64,000 nt of DNA. Origin: Lachnospiraceae bacterium UBA1712 (GTDB taxonomy: Bacteria; Bacillota; Clostridia; Lachnospirales; Lachnospiraceae). The notes beneath the pieces were generated by a model, which was given only the letters and a program-made list of their open reading frames with translations, did no database searches and had not been told where the DNA came from. The stretch covers positions 5,869 to 69,868 of the forward strand of contig DCJA01000011.1 in the NCBI GenBank assembly GCA_002317175.1, given 5' to 3'. Positions within the stretch are counted from its first letter, which is position 1, and every line of letters begins with the position of its first letter. Position numbers and translations under genes: made by a program. Of this stretch, positions 53,796 through 61,997 are shown piece after piece.

Positions 53796-54515
53796 GTGAG
53801 TGAAGAATTAAGAGTACCTAAGCATGTTGCAATTATCCTTGACGGAAATGGAAGATGGGCAAAGGCTAAGGGGTTACCTAGAAATGCCGGACATATCCAG
53901 GGCGCAAAGGTCGTTGAGGATATGTGTGAGATAATATATAACCGAGGAGTAGACTATTTTACTGTATATGCATTTTCAACTGAGAACTGGTCACGACCAG
54001 ATGATGAAGTTGCAGCCCTTATGAAGCTACTCAGAAACTATATGACAACAGCCAAGAAGCGTGCCAACAAGAACAATATGAAGGTCAGAGTAATTGGCGA
54101 TAAATCCAGACTGGATAAGGATCTGCAGGACAGTATAGCAGATCTTGAGGAGGCTACTTCGGCCAATACAGGCTTGCATTTTACCATAGCCATTAATTAT
54201 GGTGGAAGAGACGAGATTACTCGTGCGGCAAAGAAACTGTGTGAGGCAGTTGTGGCTGGTGAGATGTCTATTGATGAGGTTTCAGCGGATATACTTGGAA
54301 GCATGTTGGATACTGGAGATTATCCAGATCCTGATCTGCTGATCCGTACCTGTGGTGAGCAGCGTATCTCTAATTTCTTATTATGGCAGAGCGCATATAC
54401 GGAATTCTATTTCTGTGATAAGGCTTGGCCTGACTTTAATGCAGATGAACTGGAGAAGGCTATTATAAGTTATAACCGCAGAGACAGAAAATATGGTGGA
54501 TTGAAGACGGAGTAA
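53796..54515 (+). CDS. uppS: Undecaprenyl diphosphate synthase (isoprenyl transferase)
   Basis: 239 residues of cis-prenyltransferase type: HVAIILDGNGRWAKAKGLPR (diphosphate-binding Asp), VYAFSTENWSRP, NYGGRDEI, and DLLIRTCGEQRISNFLLWQ. The usual RTSGExRxSNF reads RTCGEQRISNF. It makes the lipid carrier for wall polymers. The start is a GTG at 53796 with atggagaat ahead; no in-frame ATG lies nearby upstream. Confidence 0.95.
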   Translation: MSEELRVPKHVAIILDGNGRWAKAKGLPRNAGHIQGAKVVEDMCEIIYNRGVDYFTVYAFSTENWSRPDDEVAALMKLLRNYMTTAKKRANKNNMKVRVIGDKSRLDKDLQDSIADLEEATSANTGLHFTIAINYGGRDEITRAAKKLCEAVVAGEMSIDEVSADILGSMLDTGDYPDPDLLIRTCGEQRISNFLLWQSAYTEFYFCDKAWPDFNADELEKAIISYNRRDRKYGGLKTE

Positions 54516-54521
54516 AGGGAA

Positions 54522-55358
54522 ATGCGTACAAGAATTATTAGTGGAGTAATAATGGCAGCAGGGGGATTGGCTGCGTTATTTGTAGGAGGAAATTTTGCGG
54601 GTATTATAGTGATGCTTATCGCACTTGGTGCTTACTATGAACTGTGTAAGGCCTGCAAAACTCTTGATAAGGAAAAGCAGCCTGTAAATGTTGCAACTAT
54701 TATGGGATATATTGCAATTGTTGCTTTCTATGTAAATCTTATGTGGGGAGCGAAGGAAAGCTTTTATATAATCAATGCGATTATTCTGATTATTGTTGTT
54801 TTATGGCAGCTGGCAGTATATGTGTTTACATATCCACGTTTTAAAACAGGACAGATTATGGCGGGTGCATTTAACCTGTTATATGCACCTCTTATGCTTT
54901 CTTATCTTTATCCAATTATGACAGAATTTGAACAGGGTAAATATCTGGTGTTTCTTGTATTTGTAGCCAGCTCTATTAGTGATGCCTGTGCATATTTTGT
55001 TGGTGTAAGTATTGGCAAGCATAAACTTGCACCATTGGTAAGTCCTAAGAAATCTATAGAAGGTTCGATAGGAGGAATTCTTGGTTCTGCTATTATTGGT
55101 CTTATATATGGAATAGTCCTTTATAAAACAGGAGTATTTACACAACTTGAGGTTACCTGGGGATTTGCTCTTATTGGTGGATTTGGAAGTATCATTTCAC
55201 AGATTGGTGATTTGGCGGCTTCTGCAATTAAGAGAGATCACGATATTAAGGATTACAGTCATCTTATTCCTGGGCATGGCGGAATTATGGACCGTATGGA
55301 CAGCATCTGTGTTACAGCTCCAATTATTTATTACCTTGCTTTATTATTATTGAAGTAG
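54522..55358 (+). CDS. cdsA: Phosphatidate cytidylyltransferase
   Basis: 278 residues with about eight membrane segments and the CdsA signature at the end: SQIGDLAASAIKRDHDIKD followed by HLIPGHGGIMDRMDS. It makes CDP-diacylglycerol for phospholipid synthesis. It starts 6 nt after uppS, as in most Firmicutes. Confidence 0.96.
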   Translation: MRTRIISGVIMAAGGLAALFVGGNFAGIIVMLIALGAYYELCKACKTLDKEKQPVNVATIMGYIAIVAFYVNLMWGAKESFYIINAIILIIVVLWQLAVYVFTYPRFKTGQIMAGAFNLLYAPLMLSYLYPIMTEFEQGKYLVFLVFVASSISDACAYFVGVSIGKHKLAPLVSPKKSIEGSIGGILGSAIIGLIYGIVLYKTGVFTQLEVTWGFALIGGFGSIISQIGDLAASAIKRDHDIKDYSHLIPGHGGIMDRMDSICVTAPIIYYLALLLLK

Positions 55359-55409
55359 GTCATAAAATCTTCACAGAGGATGGTTATTATATAATCAAAG
55401 GATTTGAAT

Positions 55410-56567
55410 ATGAAAAATATATGTTTATTGGGTTCCACTGGTTCTATAGGAACTCAGACTCTTGAAATAGTTAGAGAATACAGCCAGGATTTGAATATTG
55501 TTTCTCTTTCTGCAGCCAGCAATGTTGAACTGATGGAAAAGCAGATTAGAGAATTTAAGCCTAAAAAGGTCTGCATGTATCAGGAAGAGGCGGCCTTATC
55601 ACTTAAGCAGAAGGTGGCTGATACAGAGACAGTTGTTCTTAGTGGAATGGATGGCCTTATTGAACTGTGTCAAGATGATGAGGTTGATATAGTTGAGACT
55701 GCAATAGTTGGAATGATTGGAATCAGACCGACAATAGCTGCTATTGAAGCTGGGAAGGATATAGCTCTTGCCAACAAGGAAACACTTGTATGTGCAGGAC
55801 ATATTATTATGCCATTAGCTGCAAAGATGGGAGTAAAGATACTTCCTGTAGATAGTGAACACAGTGCTATATTCCAGTCGCTTCAGGGATTCCCAAAGGA
55901 AAGACTTGAGAAGATTCTGCTTACAGCTTCAGGTGGTCCTTTCAGAGGAAAGAAAAGAGACGAATTGATTAACATAACATGGAGAGAAGCGCTTAAGCAT
56001 CCCAACTGGACTATGGGAAGAAAGATTACTATTGACTCTTCAACGTTGGTTAATAAGGGACTTGAGGTTATTGAAGCCAAATGGCTGTTTGATGTTGAGC
56101 CAGAGAATATACAGGTGGTCTTACAGCCACAGAGTATTATTCATTCTGCTGTTCAGTATGTAGATGGTGGAATTATCGCGCAGCTTGGAACTCCTGATAT
56201 GAAGCTTCCTATTCAGTATGCATTGTTCTATCCGGACAGAAGACCTATGGCTGGAGACAGAGTTGATTTGTTTGCATTAGGAAGTATTATTCTGGATAAG
56301 CCGGATATGGATACTTTTCTTGGACTTAAATTTGCTTATCGTGCTGCAAAAGAAGGAGGAAGTATGCCTACAGTATTTAATGCAGCCAATGAGAAAGCAG
56401 TTGCATTATTCCTTGATGATAAGATTAAGTTTTTAGAAATATACGAGATTATTGAAAAAGCTATGGATAGACATAAGGTTATTGCAAATCCTTCTGTTAA
56501 TCAGATACTTGAAGCAGAGGCAGACTGTTATGATTATATAGACAGAGAGTTTGTTGCTACCCGATAA
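55410..56567 (+). CDS. dxr: 1-deoxy-D-xylulose-5-phosphate reductoisomerase
   Basis: 385 residues: NADPH-binding start ICLLGSTGSIGTQTL, ALANKETLVCAG, PVDSEHSAIFQSL, LTASGGPFRG, MGRKITIDSSTLVNKGLEVIEA and QPQSIIHSAVQYVDG. It is the committing step of the MEP isoprenoid pathway; ispG of the same pathway lies 4.4 kb downstream. ATG 55410 is preferred to an in-frame TTG at 55404 because of the aaagga site. Confidence 0.96.
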   Translation: MKNICLLGSTGSIGTQTLEIVREYSQDLNIVSLSAASNVELMEKQIREFKPKKVCMYQEEAALSLKQKVADTETVVLSGMDGLIELCQDDEVDIVETAIVGMIGIRPTIAAIEAGKDIALANKETLVCAGHIIMPLAAKMGVKILPVDSEHSAIFQSLQGFPKERLEKILLTASGGPFRGKKRDELINITWREALKHPNWTMGRKITIDSSTLVNKGLEVIEAKWLFDVEPENIQVVLQPQSIIHSAVQYVDGGIIAQLGTPDMKLPIQYALFYPDRRPMAGDRVDLFALGSIILDKPDMDTFLGLKFAYRAAKEGGSMPTVFNAANEKAVALFLDDKIKFLEIYEIIEKAMDRHKVIANPSVNQILEAEADCYDYIDREFVATR

Positions 56568-56584
56568 AGGAAAGGTGAGTTAAG

Positions 56585-57799
56585 ATGTCTATTACAACAT
56601 TAATATGGTTCATATTTGTTTTTTGCATCATAGTAGTGTCACATGAATTTGGTCATATGATTGTTGCCAAGATGAATGGAATTCAGGTAGATGAATTCTC
56701 TATTGGTATGGGACCAAAGATTTGGGGATTTCATAAAAATGGTACCTTTTATGTGCTGCGATGGCTTCCTTTGGGTGGAGCCTGTATCTTCGGAGGAATG
56801 ACAGACGAGGATATAATCGAGAGCATTAAAAAAGATAAGCATACTGATGCAGATAATGAAGAAAATGATGATACTGATAATAGCGATGATGAAGAATACA
56901 TCGTTATTGAGGACATAGCACCAGAAGGAACTGGTTCTGCAAAAGAGTGCATTGCTACTGATGAAGGAATAGCGCTGGAAAAGAAGCAGATTAAGTTTAA
57001 GGATGCTCCAGTCTGGGCAAGAATTTCAACTGTACTTGCTGGACCATTGTTTAATTTTATTCTTGCATATTTACTTGCACTGGTTATTGTCTGGTTTTGT
57101 GGCTCTGATAAGGCTGTAATTGGTGATCTGATGGAAGGATATCCAGCGGCAGAATCAGGTTTGCAGGCAGGAGATGTCATTACAAAGATTAATGGTAGTA
57201 GGATATGTGTTGGTCGTGAAGTATATGTTAACACATTTGTTAATAAAGATGGCGAGCCAATGGAAGTAACCTATGAAAGAGATGGTAAGGAATATACTAC
57301 TGTAATCGTGCCTAAGTATTACGAGGAAGAGGACAGATATCTCATGGGACTCAATGATTATATGCAGCCCGTGGATTGCAGAAACGCTTCTGTTTTTCTC
57401 TATTCTGCATACGAAGTCAGATATGGCCTGGTTGCTACTACAAAGAGTCTTCAGATGTTATTTACAGGTAAGGGCAGCAAGGACGATGTTGCCGGACCAA
57501 TAGGAATGGCAAAGATTATTGGAGATGTTGAGGAAGTATCTAAACCATATGGCTTTTCAGTAGTTCTGCTTAATATGATAAATATAGCTATGTTGCTTAG
57601 CATCAATCTTGGAGTGATGAATCTGCTTCCAATACCAGCGATAGATGGTGGAAGACTTATATTCCTGCTCATTGAAGTAGTAAGAGGAAAGCCAGTACCA
57701 CCTGACAAGGAAGGAATAGTACATCTCGCAGGTTTTGCATTGTTATTTGCATTTATGATATTTGTTATGTTCAATGACATTATGAGGTTTATGAATTAG
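56585..57799 (+). CDS. rseP: Site-2 intramembrane metalloprotease RseP
   Basis: 404 residues. Zinc motif SHEFGHMIVAK in the first membrane segment, a PDZ domain (~190-255, GYPAAESGLQAGDVITKING), and the third metal ligand motif NLLPIPAIDGGRLIF near the end. An acidic insert (~80-130, with DADNEENDDTDNSDDEEY) between the first segment and KFKDAPVWARISTVLAGPLFNF is longer than in most relatives. It cleaves membrane-bound anti-sigma factors and signal-peptide remnants. A minus-strand gene begins to converge 4 nt after its stop, without a terminator between them. Confidence 0.94.
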   Translation: MSITTLIWFIFVFCIIVVSHEFGHMIVAKMNGIQVDEFSIGMGPKIWGFHKNGTFYVLRWLPLGGACIFGGMTDEDIIESIKKDKHTDADNEENDDTDNSDDEEYIVIEDIAPEGTGSAKECIATDEGIALEKKQIKFKDAPVWARISTVLAGPLFNFILAYLLALVIVWFCGSDKAVIGDLMEGYPAAESGLQAGDVITKINGSRICVGREVYVNTFVNKDGEPMEVTYERDGKEYTTVIVPKYYEEEDRYLMGLNDYMQPVDCRNASVFLYSAYEVRYGLVATTKSLQMLFTGKGSKDDVAGPIGMAKIIGDVEEVSKPYGFSVVLLNMINIAMLLSINLGVMNLLPIPAIDGGRLIFLLIEVVRGKPVPPDKEGIVHLAGFALLFAFMIFVMFNDIMRFMN

Positions 57800-57803
57800 G
57801 ATT

Positions 57804-59060
57804 TTAATGATCAGCCTGACAAAGGAATTCATAGGTTTTTTCTCCACTGTTTTTGGAACAGCTGATTGTGATTAAACAGTCTTCGCTTAGAAGTTCTTTA
57901 CTGGAGATTGAGAGAAATACATCATCCTCCACATGCCATACAGTTCCCGGGCGAATAAGAGTTTTTCTAAATTTCTCATCATATAAAGTTATATCAAGAC
58001 GTTCTGTATTCGGAACGTCTTTTTCTTTGGCAAAAACAGTATTTGCATCGTTGTAATGCCAAAGCAATAAAAACAGAATGATTGCTGGTGCAGAACAACG
58101 TACTATTTCTTTACAGGTTTCCCAACTATAGTACTTCGGTTTTTGACAGATGAATAATAGTAGCAGAAATAGAATAATGGGAATATATGGACGTTCATAT
58201 GCACATAATTTACTGCTAATTATTACTGATAGTGCCAGAATACTTTTTAGAAGATAAGAGAAGATTGTAAATACACAGGAGGCAGACTTAATTAGGTATT
58301 TTTTAGCTAGTTTGACATTTGATATAGAATACAGACTTTCATAGACATCCTTCATAGATTGAAATCTTTTATTAGGAGATTTATTACTACAACGCCTGAT
58401 TATATTGGACAAAGCAGGAGAAATATTCTTATTGATATGTTCAGGACGAAGATTACCTTTTTTATCCCTGTATTCAACAACACTTCTTGTTATAAGTCTA
58501 TATAGGGTCATACCCAGACTATACACGTCGGAGCTGACAGATGGCTTAGAAAGCTCAAGTTCCTTGGGGGCGTAAAATTTGCTGGAACTTATAATATATT
58601 CTTTTGAATCATTAATAAATATGCTGCCCAGATCAACAATTCGAATAGCCATAGATGGAGTAAGCATTATATTATCAGGTTTGCAATCTGTATAATAAAC
58701 TGCAGGATTCATGCTGTGTAGATAGGACAAGGCCAGAGCAATTTCCTGCCCCCAGCGTATTACCTGCTTTTCAGTTACAGAGTGTAGTCTGATATAACTG
58801 CTCAGACTAATTCCTTCTATATAATCCATAACTATATATTCTGTACTGTCCTGCTCGATGACGTCAACTATCCTTGGAAAAGCGTAATAATCAATTGATT
58901 TCAAAGCATATATTTCTGCTTCAGAATGAGAATTACAGGCTTTAACTGCCCAATACTTGCACAATTTATTGTCATAAGCAAGATATACACTTCCATTTGC
59001 TCCACTTCCAAGGGGCTTTCTGCATACATATCTGTCTGCAATTACGTATCCATATTCCAT
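57804..59060 (-). CDS. Membrane-anchored Ser/Thr protein kinase
   Basis: 418 residues. Kinase domain ~1-245: P-loop GSGANGSVY, lysine K40 (WAVK), catalytic loop YTDCKPDN with D125, K127 and N130 (Tyr-Thr-Asp instead of His-Arg-Asp), metal motif D143-L144-G145 (Leu for Phe), APKE and SSDVYSLGM. About three hydrophobic segments (~258-282, 290-305, 322-336) follow, then a ~75-residue outer domain. It lacks the PASTA repeats of PrkC, so it is not the usual wall-sensing kinase. The PP2C gene lies 13 nt upstream in the same operon. It reads against the rseP cluster. Confidence 0.88.
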   Translation of the reverse strand: MEYGYVIADRYVCRKPLGSGANGSVYLAYDNKLCKYWAVKACNSHSEAEIYALKSIDYYAFPRIVDVIEQDSTEYIVMDYIEGISLSSYIRLHSVTEKQVIRWGQEIALALSYLHSMNPAVYYTDCKPDNIMLTPSMAIRIVDLGSIFINDSKEYIISSSKFYAPKELELSKPSVSSDVYSLGMTLYRLITRSVVEYRDKKGNLRPEHINKNISPALSNIIRRCSNKSPNKRFQSMKDVYESLYSISNVKLAKKYLIKSASCVFTIFSYLLKSILALSVIISSKLCAYERPYIPIILFLLLLFICQKPKYYSWETCKEIVRCSAPAIILFLLLWHYNDANTVFAKEKDVPNTERLDITLYDEKFRKTLIRPGTVWHVEDDVFLSISSKELLSEDCLITISCSKNSGEKTYEFLCQADH

Positions 59061-59073
59061 TTATTACTCCTTT

Positions 59074-59748
59074 CTATTTGGAAAACCATATAGCGATAGC
59101 ACTGCTATTATCTTTTTCTCCCTGATTTACTGCATATGAGTACATATTTTCCATCGTATTTTTCCATTTTTCTCCATCAAAACACGTTTTAAAGCAGTTT
59201 TTTTGCATAATAATCGCATTATTATGCCTGTAAAAGCCATCACTACACAGTAAAATGGTTGATTTATAGCTAATATGAAAGAATTTTTTATAAGGCTTAC
59301 AGTAGATTCCTGCTCCTATTGCTTGGGTTAATCGGCCCCTGCAATCGATATGATCTTTGCTAATGACCTTCATTTTGTTAAGACCATAATAGCAACGGGA
59401 GTCTCCAGAACTTATAAGAAGACATTTCCTTTGATAAATTATGACCATACAGAGAGTACTTGCACCGTTAGTTAGATCTTCGTGGCAGGAAAAAATACAT
59501 CGACTGAAAAGGTGAGATAACTGGTTAAAAGAAATGTGTTTATTTCTTGGAATTGAACTAAAAGTGTTTTTAAGATTGGCAATTATATAACTACTGGCAG
59601 ATTCACCATCAGGCAGGCCACCTACTCCATCGCAAATAGCAGCCATAAGAAGAGGCTTATTGTTGAAAAGAACATGGCAGATGCAGAGTGAATCTTCGTT
59701 GACAGGTCTGGAATTTCTTTTCCAGATGAATTCAGAAGAGATTTGCAT
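59074..59748 (-). CDS. PP2C-type Ser/Thr protein phosphatase
   Basis: 224 residues with the metal-binding acidic residues in place: RPVNEDS (D19), CDGVGG (D40), SSGDSRCYY (D116), LLCSDGFYRH (D170) and EKDNSSAIAI (D213). It should remove phosphates placed by the kinase encoded 13 nt downstream. The region is Lys/Ile/Asn-rich and more AT-biased than the surrounding housekeeping genes, consistent with later acquisition. It is somewhat shorter than typical PrpC (~245). Confidence 0.9.
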   Translation of the reverse strand: MQISSEFIWKRNSRPVNEDSLCICHVLFNNKPLLMAAICDGVGGLPDGESASSYIIANLKNTFSSIPRNKHISFNQLSHLFSRCIFSCHEDLTNGASTLCMVIIYQRKCLLISSGDSRCYYGLNKMKVISKDHIDCRGRLTQAIGAGIYCKPYKKFFHISYKSTILLCSDGFYRHNNAIIMQKNCFKTCFDGEKWKNTMENMYSYAVNQGEKDNSSAIAIWFSK

Positions 59749-60168
59749 GTTTACTCCTATTTGATTTTAGATGTGATTAGATGATTTTATAACCAATATG
59801 AGAAAATGTAAAGAACTAAAAATTAAATATCAAATGAAATTTAATTCTAAATATAACTGGAATCTAGATATAGTGGTGATGGAATAATGATTTTGGGCAG
59901 AATAGAGCGTATTATGAAAAATCAGGAGATTTTTGTGATAAAATAGAAGAGGAATATATTGACCGAATAATAGACATTTTATTAACCAAAGCGGTCAACA
60001 ATAACTGTTTTGATAATGCGATTATTGGCATCAAAATGGATAGTATGTCACTGCTAATAGAATGACAGCTATAAAGCAGAGAAAGCGTGTGACGAGGACG
60101 TCAAAACAAAGGGAGTTTTGAGAAAAAATAAGTCTAATTAAAAATAAGAACATAAAATGGAGGATAAA
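59749..60168. other. 420-bp AT-rich gap with a decayed-looking ORF
   Basis: Between the divergent PP2C and Nudix genes. It should hold the promoters of both, but none is clear. Its only coding-like content is the startless frame at 59880-60065, described separately. No hairpin terminator or RNA gene is evident. Confidence 0.6.
59880..60065 (+). pseudogene. 61-codon open frame without a start codon, possible gene remnant
   Basis: Bounded by TGA at 59877 and TGA at 60063-60065, this frame reads as plausible protein (AYYEKSGDFCDKIEEEYIDR, then IIDILLTKAVNNNCFDNAII). It has no in-frame ATG, GTG or TTG at its beginning. An ATG in another frame at 59887 opens a 19-codon frame that ends near 59946. 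A frameshifted or 5'-truncated small gene would explain both. No family recognised. Confidence 0.35.
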
Positions 60169-60828
60169 ATGAAAAAAATTATTGTAACAAAAGAAATGAT
60201 TAAAAACTTGTATAACGGACGTTTCCTAAAATTGTGTGACCTGCAGTATGGAGAAGGTAAGCATTATTATGAGGCAACCAGAAGAGAACTAGATGATGTG
60301 GTAGTTGTAAAAGGACATAATGAAAAAAATAATTTGATTGCTGATGCAGTTACAATTGCAATTATAGTTTTTCTTCCAGGGGAGTCAGCCAAGCTGTTGC
60401 TCACCTATGAATACAGATATCCAGTAGGAGAATTCCTTTTGAGCCCCGTTGCGGGACTGATTGATCCAGAAGATAAGGAAACGTGTGATATTTTAAAAAC
60501 TGCAGCTGTAAGAGAAATTAATGAAGAATCTGGCTTAAAGTTTAACGAGAAAACTGATACAATTAGAGTTATTAATCCTTGTGCTTTTTCATCTCCGGGA
60601 ATGACAGATGAAAGCAATGCATTTGTATGCGCAGAGCTGCATCTTGATAACCTTGATGAAATTAACCATAATGGAGCAGTTGGATCAGAACTTTTTGATG
60701 GTTTTGAAGTGCTGGATGTAGAAGCAGCAAGGAAGATATATAATGATGGAAGAGATAAACATGGTTTCTTTTATTCATTGCAAACATGGGCTGTTTTGGG
60801 CTATTTCATCAATAATTATGCCGAATAA
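60169..60828 (+). CDS. Nudix hydrolase (ADP-ribose pyrophosphatase-like)
   Basis: 219 residues with the Nudix box starting at GLIDPED and ending in REINEESGL; the upstream strand LLLTYEYRYPVGEFLLSPVAG is typical of ADP-ribose/sugar-nucleotide pyrophosphatases. ATG 60169 has ggagg 5-6 nt upstream; an earlier ATG at 60157 would overlap that site. The stop is about 107 nt before ispG. It belongs to the block that separates rseP from ispG. Confidence 0.88.
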   Translation: MKKIIVTKEMIKNLYNGRFLKLCDLQYGEGKHYYEATRRELDDVVVVKGHNEKNNLIADAVTIAIIVFLPGESAKLLLTYEYRYPVGEFLLSPVAGLIDPEDKETCDILKTAAVREINEESGLKFNEKTDTIRVINPCAFSSPGMTDESNAFVCAELHLDNLDEINHNGAVGSELFDGFEVLDVEAARKIYNDGRDKHGFFYSLQTWAVLGYFINNYAE

Positions 60829-60935
60829 AGTTAAAACAAGATTTAATAAAAGTTTAATTTTGGATGCTAATATGTTTACTGGAAAAAGAAGTTGTGTAAT
60901 GTGTTCGCAAGAACAAGAACAGAAAGGGTAATAAA

Positions 60936-61991
60936 ATGTACAGAGACAATACTAAGATTATTCATATCGGTGACAGAATAATTGGTGGAGGCAATCCTAT
61001 TCTTATTCAGTCCATGACTAATGTTCCTACAGAGAATACAGAAGCTTGCGTAGAGCAGATACTTAGACTTGAAGAAGCTGGCTGTGAGATTATCAGATGT
61101 ACAGTACCTACCATTGAGGCTGCTGAAAGTCTCGGAAAGATTAAGAGGCAGGTTCACATTCCTGTAGTGGCAGATATCCATTTTAATTATCAGATGGCAA
61201 TCGCTGCTATGGAGAATGGAGCGGATAAGATTAGAATCAATCCTGGTAATATTGGAGGAAGGGACAATCTTGAAACTGTAGTTAAGGTTGCCAAGGAACG
61301 AAATATTCCTATTAGGGTAGGTGTTAACAGTGGCTCTTTGGAAAAGGAGCTGGTTGAAAAATATAATGGTGTAACAGCACAGGGAATTGTGGAAAGTGCA
61401 TTGGATAAGGTTGCCATGATTGAGGACTGTGATTACGACAATATGGTGATTAGCATTAAGTCTTCAGATGTACTGATGTGCGTTGAGGCTCATAAGCTTA
61501 TTGCTAGCAGAACCCATTATCCGCTTCATGTAGGTATCACTGAATCAGGAACAGTAACCAGTGGTAATATCAAGTCAGCAATAGGTCTTGGTCTTATACT
61601 CAATGAAGGAATAGGTGATACAATTAGAGTATCGCTGACTGGTGATCCTGTTGAAGAGATCAAATCAGCCAAGCTTATACTTCGTACGCTTGGACTAAGA
61701 AAAGGTGGTATAGAAGTTGTAAGCTGTCCAACCTGTGGTCGTACAAAGATTGATATGATTAGTCTGGCAAATCAGGTTGAGAATATGGTGGCAGGTATTC
61801 CACTTGATATCAAAGTTGCAGTTATGGGGTGTGCGGTTAATGGTCCTGGTGAAGCCAAGGAGGCAGATATAGGAATTGCCGGTGGAAATGGCGAGGGCCT
61901 TTTGATTAAAAAAGGACAGATTGTTAAGAAAGTTAAGGAAGACCAGCTCTTAGAGACATTGAAAGAAGAGCTGTTAAATTGGGAGCAATAG
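60936..61991 (+). CDS. ispG: 4-hydroxy-3-methylbut-2-enyl diphosphate synthase
   Basis: 351 residues. Opening GGGNPILIQSMTNVPTE, TIM-barrel core (VADIHFNYQMA, IRINPGNIG, VGVNSGSLEK), then the iron-sulfur domain with CPTCGRT and MGCAVNGPGEA supplying the [4Fe-4S] cysteines. It is the penultimate step of the MEP pathway. Agaaaggg site. polC starts 6 nt after its stop, the usual clostridial pairing. Confidence 0.96.
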   Translation: MYRDNTKIIHIGDRIIGGGNPILIQSMTNVPTENTEACVEQILRLEEAGCEIIRCTVPTIEAAESLGKIKRQVHIPVVADIHFNYQMAIAAMENGADKIRINPGNIGGRDNLETVVKVAKERNIPIRVGVNSGSLEKELVEKYNGVTAQGIVESALDKVAMIEDCDYDNMVISIKSSDVLMCVEAHKLIASRTHYPLHVGITESGTVTSGNIKSAIGLGLILNEGIGDTIRVSLTGDPVEEIKSAKLILRTLGLRKGGIEVVSCPTCGRTKIDMISLANQVENMVAGIPLDIKVAVMGCAVNGPGEAKEADIGIAGGNGEGLLIKKGQIVKKVKEDQLLETLKEELLNWEQ

Positions 61992-61997
61992 TTTGGC

